NCBI GenBank assembly: GCA_023819255.1
Contig: JAMWBU010000003.1
Coordinates: forward strand, 1-64,000
Direction of reading: 5' to 3'
Source: Candidatus Omnitrophota bacterium
GTDB lineage: Bacteria > Ratteibacteria > UBA8468 > B48-G9 > DTJG01
Length of the DNA stretch: 64,000 bases
The translations under genes were made by a program, and so were the position numbers. Below are positions 33,714 through 43,800 of this stretch, piece after piece. Below the pieces are notes generated by a model. It did no database searches, had not been told where the DNA came from, and saw only the letters and a program-made list of their open reading frames with translations. Position 1 is the first letter of the stretch. Each line of letters starts with the position of its first letter.

Positions 33714-35996
33714 ATGCAACAGAAAATTATTTTAAAAAACCGCATTCATAGAAAGATAAAAAACAAGCCGATAAGTTATGGTGTTTGCTGGCCTGAGGCA
33801 GCTGTCTTCGATGAAAACAAAATAGCGCTTTTTGACGAAAACGGGAAACAGATTCCTGCTGGAATTAAAGTTCTCAACAGATGGGCTGATGGAAGCATCC
33901 AGTGGACTCTACTGGATTTCAGCATTGACATTGAAGAATCATCAACCAGGACAATCACCGCAAAAATTATGGAAGATGTTTCTGCAACTATGTCAGAAAA
34001 TCCTGTAAGTATTATTTCAAATGGCCAACATATCATAATTGGTAATGGTCTGGTGGAACTGGTTGTCTCATCAGAAAAAGGGAAACTGATAGAAAGCTGG
34101 ATTGTAGAAAAAAAAGAACTGATGGAGCCAGATGGTTTTGATATCACATTTAAGGACAAAAATGGCAGAAAGTTTTCAGCAAAAAATGGAAACAGAAAAA
34201 TCAGCATAGAACACTCAAATCCCATTAGATGCGTTGTAAGAGTTGATGGAAGACACAGCTGCGGAAAAAAAGAAATGCTTGACTATTTTTTAAGATTTGA
34301 AATTTTTTCAGGCAGAAAGGATGTCAAAATTACTTACAGTTTCAGGAACAGAGAACCAGTTGTTCCTGGAATTACCATTAATTCCCTTTATATGGAATTT
34401 AAATCATCTGTTAAGAAAGGTAAAAAGTGCTTTGCCGCAAGAAATCTGACAAGATATTACAAACCTGGTTTTCTCAGAATCGATGAAGATCTGTGTATTG
34501 TTGCTTCTGATACTCCGGATTTAGAAAATTATGAAAAAACACACCAGAAGTCAAACAGCGGGCTTGTCTTTGTGAAAGACGAAAGGGTATTGCACGACCC
34601 TGTGGAAGAAAAGCCCTGGTTTATGAGGAATGTGAAATTCAGGATGAGCGTTGGAAACCGCCTTGTTTTCCCGTACATTGCGACAGTTGGTGAAAATTGC
34701 GGAGTTATTGCGCATTTTCTGGCAATGAATACCCTTTATCCAAAGGAACTGAAAATTAAAAAGAACATCTTTTCATTCGGAATATGGCCTGTGTGGACAA
34801 AAAATTTATTCATCACTCAGGGAGCAGGAAGGTCCCACTCATTTATAATCTCAGCCATAGATCCATCTCTTTCTGATATGGAAATCCAGGACAATTACCT
34901 GAACTGGGAAGTTCCAATGAATGCCGGATGGCCTTCTCAGGATTCTGTTGAAATAATTTGCGATATTGAACATGTAAGAAAAAGCAAGGTGTTTGCGATT
35001 GATATGCTGCCTGAATACGATATGAAAAACCGACCCCTTTTTGAAAAAAAGGTGCTCAATTCCTGGATCGGGATTGCATATGGAAGTCTTGGCTGGACAG
35101 AAGAAGTTATACCGATGCAGCCGATTGGATTCTGGGATTACGGAGATAATGGAGCAAACAACGAAGAAATGTTCGGGCATGTTTATTTCCAGAATTATTT
35201 CAGAACAGGAAACTGGACATGCGCTGAAAATGGCATATCAATAGCAAGACACATTCTTGAGGTTGACTTTGTTGATTTCAGCATTGATAAACTCCAAAAC
35301 GGCGGAATGGTAGCGCACTGTCTCAATCATAATGATGGCGCTGTGTATCCGTCCCATATGTGGTTCACTGAACTATTGTTTGCCTATGCTCTGACAGGCG
35401 ATGGCGAATTCAAGCGTGCAACATTAAGAATCTGTGAGAACCTGCTTTTATGGATCAATGAGTATTTCTGGATAATATCGGGAGATCACAGAGAATCAGG
35501 CCAGCCGATGATAAATCTAACATGGTGTTATGAATTCAACAGAGACCAGAGATACCTGAAGGCGTGTGAAAAAATAATAAAGGAAAACCTGATGGTTCAG
35601 GCAAAAAAATATGGCAGGATGATTACTCCAAAACCTTCCTCAATGCCGATTAAACTGGTAAGGTATGGCGATTATGCAAGCTGGGAAGGAATGTTCTGGT
35701 ACTGGAAGATAACAAAAGACAGAAAAGTTAAGGAATTTATGCTGAACCAGTTAGAGTGGCGGCTTTCAACAGAGTTTATGACTCCTTTTTCCTATCACAG
35801 GGTAAGTGACATCAACCCGGCTGCCTATGCGTATTATATGAGCGGAGACAGAAGCTGGTTCGACAGAATATCAAAATTCATAAAGGCATCTTTCAGGTGC
35901 GCAAATTGGCCTATTGGCTGGATACATTCAATGTATGCCCTCAAGATTGCTTTTGACCTGAAAATTATCAGCGATGATGATATTATTCCGCAGTAG
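33714..35996 (+). CDS. RIFT-barrel / exo-rhamnogalacturonan lyase-like protein
   Basis: A 760-residue protein. The N-terminal segment GVCWPEAAVFDENKIALFDE followed by VLNRWADGSIQWTLLDF matches the RIFT-barrel domain that opens exo-rhamnogalacturonan lyase (PcRGLX/YetA-like, PL26-related) proteins. A central beta-sandwich covers about 90-400 and an alpha/alpha toroid-like region covers about 440-740 (for example MVAHCLNHNDGAVYPSHMW). The family cleaves rhamnogalacturonan I by beta-elimination, which would complement the GH78 rhamnosidase. Catalytic residues cannot be assigned by eye. There is no signal peptide. The ribosome-binding site is AAGGAGAAAAG. The stop directly abuts the stop of the convergent DUF4838 gene. 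Confidence 0.7.
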   Translation: MQQKIILKNRIHRKIKNKPISYGVCWPEAAVFDENKIALFDENGKQIPAGIKVLNRWADGSIQWTLLDFSIDIEESSTRTITAKIMEDVSATMSENPVSIISNGQHIIIGNGLVELVVSSEKGKLIESWIVEKKELMEPDGFDITFKDKNGRKFSAKNGNRKISIEHSNPIRCVVRVDGRHSCGKKEMLDYFLRFEIFSGRKDVKITYSFRNREPVVPGITINSLYMEFKSSVKKGKKCFAARNLTRYYKPGFLRIDEDLCIVASDTPDLENYEKTHQKSNSGLVFVKDERVLHDPVEEKPWFMRNVKFRMSVGNRLVFPYIATVGENCGVIAHFLAMNTLYPKELKIKKNIFSFGIWPVWTKNLFITQGAGRSHSFIISAIDPSLSDMEIQDNYLNWEVPMNAGWPSQDSVEIICDIEHVRKSKVFAIDMLPEYDMKNRPLFEKKVLNSWIGIAYGSLGWTEEVIPMQPIGFWDYGDNGANNEEMFGHVYFQNYFRTGNWTCAENGISIARHILEVDFVDFSIDKLQNGGMVAHCLNHNDGAVYPSHMWFTELLFAYALTGDGEFKRATLRICENLLLWINEYFWIISGDHRESGQPMINLTWCYEFNRDQRYLKACEKIIKENLMVQAKKYGRMITPKPSSMPIKLVRYGDYASWEGMFWYWKITKDRKVKEFMLNQLEWRLSTEFMTPFSYHRVSDINPAAYAYYMSGDRSWFDRISKFIKASFRCANWPIGWIHSMYALKIAFDLKIISDDDIIPQ

Positions 35997-38000
35997 TCAA
36001 TCCCTGTACCACAGGTTATGAAACTTTGCGTTTGTTGCATCCTTGAGAAGTTTTATCACACTAAGGATGCCTCTTCTGTCGGATTCAGAGCCAAGGATAT
36101 GTCTGTAAAGGATACCGCGCCACTTTTTATAATTTTTAAGAAGCGGATGATTGAAAAGTTTTTGAATTTTATCGTCAATTTTTGCATGCTCTGCAAGAAG
36201 AGAAAAGCACGCATCGATATTATCGTTTTTCAGCTCATTTTCAATCTTTTTCTCAATCTCTCTTGTCTGCCAGAACAGATGACCGAACTCAAGAAGAACT
36301 CTCTGATCTTTTATTCTCTTTTTTATCTTTTTTGAATCTGCCATTTTAAGCGCAAGATTTAACCTATCAAGGCAACTTCTGTATGTTTGAGTATCAAAAA
36401 CCTGAAGTATTTCTGGTATGCCCATACCAAATCTCACATTTCTTGCTGAATTTTCAAGGATTTCATAGTACTGGACCATTGGTTCTGCCGCATTGTGGAA
36501 AAGCGCTCGACAGTACTCGCCTGCAAGATCTTTCCATGTTGCCTTTTCATCCCACATTGCGCGGCTTGTAACATACATAGATAGGCCATAGGAAGTCCAT
36601 ATGATAGGAGAATTAAACCACTGAGAACCGTATCCTTCAAAACCCTGACTTTTGAGAAACCTGATTGTTCTCATACAGGACTTGCTCACTGGAAAAAGCA
36701 TACCCATTGATCCAAGCGTGCTGGTAAGATAATCGTAATAATAAAATGGTCCTTTGATATGTTTTCTCCACCTGGCAAAAATCTGTGGATATATTGTGTA
36801 TTTTTTTGCATCCTTCTCATAGGTTGAAACTGTTGTCTGGCTAAGAGTCCTTCTCAGTTCTTCGTCTGACGGAGGATCATCAAGCGCTCTGTCCCATTTC
36901 CTTTCATAGATGCAAAAAATAACCCCGAGATTTTCAGGAAGCTGAAGGTTAAAATCCTCAGGCAGTTCTGTATGACCCGCATAACTGCCAATCTCAATGA
37001 TCACATCAGGAAATTCTTTTGCAACGGCTCTTGCTATATCAGCAGCAAAAAGAACATAGTTTTTTGTGTACTGAAGCTGCTTTGTTGTTATTCCCTGCCA
37101 TGGCTCCTCAACATTTCTGCAATTTTCACAAAAGCAGGGGCTCTGACCGTCATTGGGGAAAAATGAGAATCTTTTCACATAGGGGTGTTTTCTGAAAAAA
37201 TTCAGAAAATAATCAATGAAGATTTTTTTAACATCTGGATGAGTCCAGCATATTCCAAAAGAATCCCTTCCATTTTTCATTTTGTGAAGGGCGTCTGGTT
37301 TCTGTTCAGGATTGTATGCAAAATATTCAGGATGTTGATCAAAGTATTTGCTTGGTGGCATAATGGATTCACAGGCATGACCGCCGACATAAAGCCCTGA
37401 TTCTCCGCGCAACTCAACTGCTTGTTTTGCCCAGAATCTTCCTGTTGTTTCTGAAAGCAACTCCTTTTCGCCCTGAAATTCCGGGCTCTTTTTACCCTCT
37501 GGCTTAACTGAATGGCTCATCCCAATCTTTGCGCACCAGTCAATCATCTTCAGATCTTCATCACCAAGCCCAATCATAAATCTTGTTTTCATAAATGGCC
37601 TGTGATAATAAAACTCTTCTGAAATATCTACCGTATTCAATTCAGGAATATATTCAATATCCGGCCAGGCAAAAATACAGCCAAGCCGATGAAGAAAATC
37701 GTAAACACCCAGAAGCACTCCCCTTTTATCTCCGCCAACAATAAAAAATCTCTGATTGTCCGTAAATCTCATAACTGATTCTGGTTCCATATTTCTGGAT
37801 TTTTCAAATTCAGCGTGGGTCTTTTCAGCAATGCATATCGCAGGGCCGGATTCTGGAAACCCGCGAAGAATCTGAATTTTTACCCCTGAGATTTTTTTGA
37901 TGTATTTTTGAAGCTGTTTTGCGCTGAAAACTTCGACAGGAAAGGGTTTTTTGGGAAAACAAATGCTGCACAGAGCCAATCCATTTTCAACGATTTTCAT
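35997..38000 (-). CDS. DUF4838 protein with glycosidase-type N-terminal domain
   Basis: A 667-residue protein. Residues 1-120 look like the alpha/beta accessory domain that precedes GH20, GH67 and GH84 barrels (VEVFSAKQLQKYIKKISG, FFIVGGDKRGVLLGVYDFLH, GCIFAWPDIEYIP). The following TIM-barrel-like part, with FPNDGQSPCFCENCRNVEEP, DVIIEIGSYAGHTELPEDF and GPFYYYDYLTSTLG, is DUF4838, common in Lentisphaerae and relatives and of unproven activity. It ends with a helical region. There is no signal peptide. It is coupled to the DHODH-like gene (ATGA) and has its own AAGGAGATG ribosome-binding site. It is probably a hexosidase- or uronidase-like enzyme. Confidence 0.8.
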   Translation of the reverse strand: MKIVENGLALCSICFPKKPFPVEVFSAKQLQKYIKKISGVKIQILRGFPESGPAICIAEKTHAEFEKSRNMEPESVMRFTDNQRFFIVGGDKRGVLLGVYDFLHRLGCIFAWPDIEYIPELNTVDISEEFYYHRPFMKTRFMIGLGDEDLKMIDWCAKIGMSHSVKPEGKKSPEFQGEKELLSETTGRFWAKQAVELRGESGLYVGGHACESIMPPSKYFDQHPEYFAYNPEQKPDALHKMKNGRDSFGICWTHPDVKKIFIDYFLNFFRKHPYVKRFSFFPNDGQSPCFCENCRNVEEPWQGITTKQLQYTKNYVLFAADIARAVAKEFPDVIIEIGSYAGHTELPEDFNLQLPENLGVIFCIYERKWDRALDDPPSDEELRRTLSQTTVSTYEKDAKKYTIYPQIFARWRKHIKGPFYYYDYLTSTLGSMGMLFPVSKSCMRTIRFLKSQGFEGYGSQWFNSPIIWTSYGLSMYVTSRAMWDEKATWKDLAGEYCRALFHNAAEPMVQYYEILENSARNVRFGMGIPEILQVFDTQTYRSCLDRLNLALKMADSKKIKKRIKDQRVLLEFGHLFWQTREIEKKIENELKNDNIDACFSLLAEHAKIDDKIQKLFNHPLLKNYKKWRGILYRHILGSESDRRGILSVIKLLKDATNAKFHNLWYRD

Positions 38001-39079
38001 AACATCTCCTTTTTCTTCAACAAGGTTGCAAGATAGCCATCTTCAATGTCCAGCATAAGCTTATAAAAGACCTGCTGAAACCTGTTTCCTTTTTTTTCAA
38101 ATGGCTTTTTTACCTTTCCCATAAGATAGCTTAGAATCTGAACATTTTCCGCTCCAGCACATATATAATCAAAAATATGTTTCCCTTTGTATATTCCGCC
38201 TGTTGCTGAAACAGAACAATTTTGAAAAAGACAATGAACCCTTTCGACCTGCTGCAGGTTCCTGATCCTGAGTTCTTCTCCTCCATGCGCACAACCAAAC
38301 TCTTTTTTATAAATTCTGTTGGCAATAACAACACCATCTGCATTGCCAGCAAGGGAAGATTCAACCATTTTTATCTGAAAATCAATTCCGTAGTCAAGGT
38401 TCATAATCTTGGGGAAAACAGAGATATCCTTAAAGGATTTTTTCAATATTTCTGGAATTTTTCTGTACCAGCGAAGGATTGTTTTTTGATTCATCAAATG
38501 GTCCTGCTCTTTTAAAAAAGGGCAGAAATCAATCTCAAAAAACCTGTAACCGAGATCATAAAGCTTCTCTGTTGTGTAAATCCACTCTTCTTCGATAAAA
38601 TCCTGATCAAAAGAAGGCAGATGCCCTAAAAGAGATGCAATAATCTGAAAATCAGGGCTTTTTATTTTTGATGCTTCTTTTGCAAACTCAAGATATTCTT
38701 CAAGATTCCTTGTGTCAAGCCCGCCATCCCAGTGTATGATTGGAAATTCTCCATTATCATCAGTTTCATCATAAACTGTTTCAACCTTTGTCGGCTTTTT
38801 TCTCAGTATTTTCATAGAACATCTCTGGTTTTTATCTTCTGCCACAACTGACTTCAAAACACATCCGGCAAAACCTGCCTGCTTGATAAGATGCAACTGT
38901 AAAATCGATGTTGTCATCTGGCCTGGCGCAACAATAACTGGATTTTTTAGCTCTAAATTTCCATATTTTGCCCATATATCAAGATTTAATTCATTTTTCA
39001 CAATGTCTGAAAAATCCTCCGGTATATCAGAAAAAAGAAAATGCTGGCTCAATTCTGAAAGCTTTTTGTCGCTGCTCAT
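37997..39079 (-). CDS. Dihydroorotate-dehydrogenase-like TIM-barrel flavoprotein
   Basis: A 360-residue protein of the DHODH/dihydropyrimidine dehydrogenase barrel group. The FMN-binding entry reads GNLELKNPVIVAPGQMTTS, and the phosphate-binding end reads VSATGGIYKGKHIFDYICAG with ENVQI. The middle is divergent and the usual catalytic Cys/Ser loop is not recognisable, so pyrimidine synthesis is not assured. It overlaps the DapA-like gene and the DUF4838 gene by four bases each. In this operon a reductive or oxidative step on a sugar-derived keto acid is a possible role, which is inference. Confidence 0.7.
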   Translation of the reverse strand: MSSDKKLSELSQHFLFSDIPEDFSDIVKNELNLDIWAKYGNLELKNPVIVAPGQMTTSILQLHLIKQAGFAGCVLKSVVAEDKNQRCSMKILRKKPTKVETVYDETDDNGEFPIIHWDGGLDTRNLEEYLEFAKEASKIKSPDFQIIASLLGHLPSFDQDFIEEEWIYTTEKLYDLGYRFFEIDFCPFLKEQDHLMNQKTILRWYRKIPEILKKSFKDISVFPKIMNLDYGIDFQIKMVESSLAGNADGVVIANRIYKKEFGCAHGGEELRIRNLQQVERVHCLFQNCSVSATGGIYKGKHIFDYICAGAENVQILSYLMGKVKKPFEKKGNRFQQVFYKLMLDIEDGYLATLLKKKEML

Positions 39080-39984
39080 AAAGGAATTTCTCTCAGGATT
39101 TTATCTATTGCCTTTTTCTCTCTTTCGTCAATCTGCATCAGGGGCGGTTGAACACAGGTATTTTTAAATATCTTCTGTTTTTTAAGGACATATTTCATTC
39201 TTACCCTGTAATTCCTTACAGGAGGAGAAAAACAAAACTCGCACAATTTTGCAAGCGGCTCAAATGTTTTCATCGCCTCGATGAATTTTTTTTCAAGGGC
39301 AAGGTTAATTGCTGCCGCCTGGATATCAGTAAAAACTGAACCAAAACCAATAAGCGCGCCCTGAGCGCCAAGAATGAATGATTCTATGATAAAGTTGTCA
39401 TTTCCAGTAAGGAGAGTAATTTTTTCTGGCAGGGACTCAAGAAGATCTTTGGTTTTTCTGAATTTCAACGCGTCAAAGGTTGCTTCCTTTATTGCAACAA
39501 CATTATCAATCTGAGCAAGTTGAGCAAGTGTTTCGTCTGAATACTGAACACCTCCAAGGTCCTCCTGAAGCTGGAAAAGAATAACAGGCACCCCTATTTT
39601 TGACAGCGACAGATGATAGTTAAGCGCTGCCAGGTCTATGCCTTTTGCGCCCCTGAAGGCAAAATGAGGAAAAACAAGAAAATAATCCGCGCCACAATCC
39701 TTATATCTTTTTCCGTATTCGACTGCCTGTTGCGTGGATTGCGCTCCAAGTCCGCAAACAACAGGAATATTTTTTGCCTTTCTTTTCACAATCTTTAATA
39801 TTCTTTCTCTTTCCGATTGCGAAAGGAAAGCGCCTTCACCTGCGTCCGTATTTACTGCGATTGAGGCAATTTGTGCAGAACAAACAATTTCAAGATATTG
39901 TTCAAAAATATCCTGCTCGAGCCTTAATTGTTCGTCAAAAGGAATGACAATTGCCGGAATAAGTCCATATAAACCCTTATCCAT
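39076..39984 (-). CDS. Dihydrodipicolinate synthase (DapA/NanA) family protein
   Basis: A 302-residue class I (Schiff-base) aldolase/lyase barrel. The lysine is K166 in NVVAIKEATFD. The substrate-loop segment reads NTDAGEGAFLS instead of the usual GTTGE form, and the conserved tyrosine of YNxP is phenylalanine (F137 in VILFQLQED), so it is not a standard lysine-pathway enzyme. Family members cleave or form 2-keto acids, sugar acids and sialic acid. The ATG at 39984 follows GAGGGA, with an ATG six codons earlier as an alternative. It is the second gene of the isomerase-DapA-DHODH-DUF4838 run. Confidence 0.85.
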   Translation of the reverse strand: MDKGLYGLIPAIVIPFDEQLRLEQDIFEQYLEIVCSAQIASIAVNTDAGEGAFLSQSERERILKIVKRKAKNIPVVCGLGAQSTQQAVEYGKRYKDCGADYFLVFPHFAFRGAKGIDLAALNYHLSLSKIGVPVILFQLQEDLGGVQYSDETLAQLAQIDNVVAIKEATFDALKFRKTKDLLESLPEKITLLTGNDNFIIESFILGAQGALIGFGSVFTDIQAAAINLALEKKFIEAMKTFEPLAKLCEFCFSPPVRNYRVRMKYVLKKQKIFKNTCVQPPLMQIDEREKKAIDKILREIPL

Positions 39985-40011
39985 TTTTGTTCCCTCTTTC
40001 ATTGTTGAAAC

Positions 40012-40824
40012 CTATAATTGTTTCAGGATTCTGTGCAGAAAGTTAATATCCTGCTCAAATTTTTGCTCTGAAGGCCTTTTATCAAGAGCTTCAAGTGAAA
40101 GAAAACCATCAAATTTTGCCATTTTCAGCGCCTTTATTATGGCAGGCCAGTCCAGATCTCCTTCTTCAAGAGAGCCAAACTCCATTTTATATTTTCTACC
40201 AGAAACTGCTCCTTCGGAAGAATTTGACTGCCTGCAGTTTTTAATATGGACATGGGCAAGATATTTCCCGAAAACGCTTATTGCATACTCTGGCCTTGTA
40301 AAGCCTTCCACAGCAGAATTCCCGGGGTCAAAAATAATTCCAATGTGCCTTTCCGGAAGTCCATCAACAAGGTCCCTGCACGCGTTTGGTGTGCAACATA
40401 TATTGTTGTGGTGCTGTTCAATATTTAATCTCACATCGAATTTCTCTGCCTCAGGTAAAACAGTTTCTTCAAGCCACTTTCTTTGTTTACTCATCAATTC
40501 TTCAAAAGGAATACTTCCATCAAAGCCATAGCTGTGGCATCTGACATTTCTTGTCTTCAGGATTGTGGCTGCCTCAAAAATCGAGCTGATGTAATCTTTC
40601 GTCTCATTAAACTTAAAGTATGGAGCAATCCCTGCGCACAGAAGACCGGATCCATCCATCATTTTTGCAACATGATCTGCTGATTGTTTCAGGTTCGTCA
40701 GGTCAATATGAGCGTTTTCCCTGCACCACCACTCAATTCCATCACAATGATACTTTTTCGCTAAATTTATTACTTCAGAAACTTTCCTGTCAGACGCTGA
40801 TAAAGAATATACTGAAATCTTCAT
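40012..40824 (-). CDS. Sugar phosphate isomerase/epimerase (xylose-isomerase-like barrel)
   Basis: A 270-residue AP-endonuclease-2/xylose-isomerase-like TIM barrel. Metal-binding residues are visible in LNIEQHHNN, GIIFDPGNSAVEG, LAHVHIKNCRQS and FLSLEALDKRP (Glu, Asp, His, Glu order), as in inosose isomerases and ketose 3-epimerases. The ribosome-binding site is GGGGAAAGGAA. It is the first gene of a four-gene minus-strand operon whose later members overlap by four bases. It follows the glutamate dehydrogenase gene by 45 bases and may be co-transcribed with it. The sugar is unknown. Confidence 0.85.
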   Translation of the reverse strand: MKISVYSLSASDRKVSEVINLAKKYHCDGIEWWCRENAHIDLTNLKQSADHVAKMMDGSGLLCAGIAPYFKFNETKDYISSIFEAATILKTRNVRCHSYGFDGSIPFEELMSKQRKWLEETVLPEAEKFDVRLNIEQHHNNICCTPNACRDLVDGLPERHIGIIFDPGNSAVEGFTRPEYAISVFGKYLAHVHIKNCRQSNSSEGAVSGRKYKMEFGSLEEGDLDWPAIIKALKMAKFDGFLSLEALDKRPSEQKFEQDINFLHRILKQL

Positions 40825-40869
40825 TTCCTTTCCCCTGTTAAATTTGAAAATTTAGAGACCCGTTGAATA

Positions 40870-43800
40870 TTAAAAAAATAGTTCTTCCACCACAACTCTG
40901 GTATTTTTTTCAATCCTTGCCCTCAAGACATCCCAGTTCATAGCGTGTTTGTATAGAGCCATTTGAGCAATCTTTTTTGTGATTATTGCATCCCTGTAAG
41001 GCTTCAATTCGTCCGCATCGAGAATGCGAAGAATTTTGTTTATGCCAAGATTTTCAACAAGATTTTCTGGCACATATGAAGCAATAATCTTTCTTATAAG
41101 AACCCTGTTGTTTAAAAGAACATCCAGCTTCTCATAAAGAAATTGCTGCAATTCAATCAGCATCTCGCTTGTTTCAATGCTCAATTGATGCAGGGGCTTT
41201 TTAGTTCTCTCTCTGAGAGCAATGAGCATCTCAATTTCATCAACCGCGTTTTTCTCAATAATCGAAAAGACAGACTTCACAAGAGCCACCTTAGCTTTTT
41301 GATCTCTAACAAGTATTTCTTCATATTTGTTTCCAAGAAGAAAAGATGGAAGAACCTCTGCTATTGCGCTTGCTGTAACCCCGCCTTTATTGGCAGAAGA
41401 ATCCCTGATTTGAAGTATTCCGCTATCAGCAATAATGTCTCGAGCTGCGTCATCAAAAAAGACATTTGCGCCTTCAACAATAATTTTAAGTTCCTTAAAA
41501 AGCTCAAGGAAACTTTTGACATTGTTGATATTGATTGTGTCCTTGAATCCGCCGCACGGCACAAAAACATTTATATTTGCCTTCTGAATGACTTTTCGCA
41601 ATCGTACATCTGAAAGAAAATTTCTGTGAAAATAGCTTCCGTCTTCCACTATCGTTCCATCCGGCAGTTTGAATCTCTGTTTCAACCTTGGTATCCTGAA
41701 TCCGCCAGGACTTATTTTTTCTTCAGGATAGGAAAGCGTGTTTAGTCTTGGACTTGTATGTCTTGCAAAGGCAATTTTCATCAATTCTTTTTTATCTAGC
41801 CCCTGCGGATCAAAAAGTATACTTCCACTATCAATAATCAGTTTTATTCTTCCCTTAAAGGACTGTATTTGATTTGCGCCAAGATCTCCATCAGGTCCAC
41901 CTGTCATCATTAAATTCGTTTCTTCTTCCTTTATGCCCGAATATTTAAGAAGCGATCGCAGGCATGCCATAATTGAGGTTGTTGTCATACCGCTGGAATG
42001 AATAATTTTTCCGATAACATCGTATATTTTTTCTGTGTCAGTGGTTTTCAAAACATCCTTACCATCTATCTGAAGCCGGGTGCCGTCTTTTTCTCCAGAT
42101 AATTCAAAAACCCTTCCGTCAATCGTCAGGCCGAATGCGTCATGGGGCACACCTGTGGACTTGCCTGTCGTTATTGTTCTCCAGTATCTGTATTTTCTTT
42201 CCCTGGCAAGTTGAGCGATAGCATCCATAAAAATGCCTGTTCCTTCATCAGGGCCGAAAAACACTATTTCCTTTTTTCCGTAGTAATCACGTATCTCATC
42301 CGAACCAATAACAAGATCAAGGATGCCATTAGCAAAATCATAGGTGGCTTCAAGCCCGTCAAAAGCATACTCTGGGTATGGAACAATAACTCCTTTTGCT
42401 CCACTTTCAGCAATATCTTTGTGTTTAAGTCTCTGTGCAACAGGCCCGAGCGAGTAGTTCAGAAGGGGCATATTATCAAGTTCTGTTTCATAGTTGTTTG
42501 TTGTCACCCTTATCAACCTGATTCCACCCCTTGCAATCTCCTCAGCCCGCATGTAGGAACCAATGGAATAAAATCCAATGACAAAAAAGACGCTTTCAAC
42601 CTTTTTTTGAAAAACAAGCGGGTCAAGTATTGTGTTTGTTAACTTGAATGCAAAAGAACGTTTCTTTATCTGATAGAAATTTGTCTTTAAAACACCTGTC
42701 ACAAGTTTTGTCATAAACAAAAATATATCCGCGGTTGTCCTGTCGTCGGCAAGAGCAATTTCGACTTCATTCTTATACTTTTGTATTTCAGACATAATTT
42801 CCTCGATACCCAGCATTTTTCCTGAAGGATTGAATCTTCTGTCAAAGATTGAAAAGATTTTTTTGATAAAATGTGGGTTCTGTTTGATAGCTGACATAAT
42901 TACAGATCGGCTGTATTCTGCCCTGTTGGACTCAAAAATTCTTTTTGAAAATCCGTCCTTGAGCTGTTTTTCTCCAAGATTCTGCATAATGCGCTGGTCT
43001 ATCAACTCATTCTTATAAATAAAAGTATGGACAAAAACTGCGGCAATTGTCGCAAAAATGTACTGGTAAAAAGATAATTGTCCCTGCACATAAAGATGGT
43101 CAAATTCGGCTGGTTGAATTGCAAGCAGATAATGTAATTTCTCAATGGCGAGCTTAAGTTTTTCTTCCGGCACATCTCCTTCAAGATAAAGAGAACAGAT
43201 AGATTCAATCCTTCCTGTTTTGCCCCTGTATGTTTCCCAGTATGCCCGTGTAAGAGTAATATTGAGTTCTTCAAGCATTTTTCTCACCACAGGAAGAATG
43301 GATTTTGAAAAATCCTCCTTAAACATAACCCTTGTTTCACCTGTTTCTTTTGCCTGCGAGACGGAAATTATCGGAATAAAACTGTTGCTGGCTTTTTCTA
43401 AAAATTCCTCATATCTCTTTTTTGTAACTTCAGGCACAGCCGTACCGGATACAATATTATTGAATGCAAAAGGCGACTCATTTTCTTTTAATTCAATCAA
43501 TTCCTTGCACCTTTCAGGCCTTATTATGTAGGTGTAGTAATGATGCTCCTTTCCGAAATAATATTCAATCCTGTGCCCTGACATAACAGGATTCAAAACT
43601 GCCTCCATCCTGTCCCGATTTTCATCAGTAGCGATTCTTACCTGTACTCCGCCTTCAACTCTCAATGGAACCTCTGAAACCTCGCTTCTTAACACATACT
43701 GATTATTTTCAAACTGCAGGTTGTTCGCAATTGTCTTCAGCACAGTTTTCAATGATTCTTTTGATAGTCCCCTGAAGAAATAGCCGGGCAGCCCGAGGTC

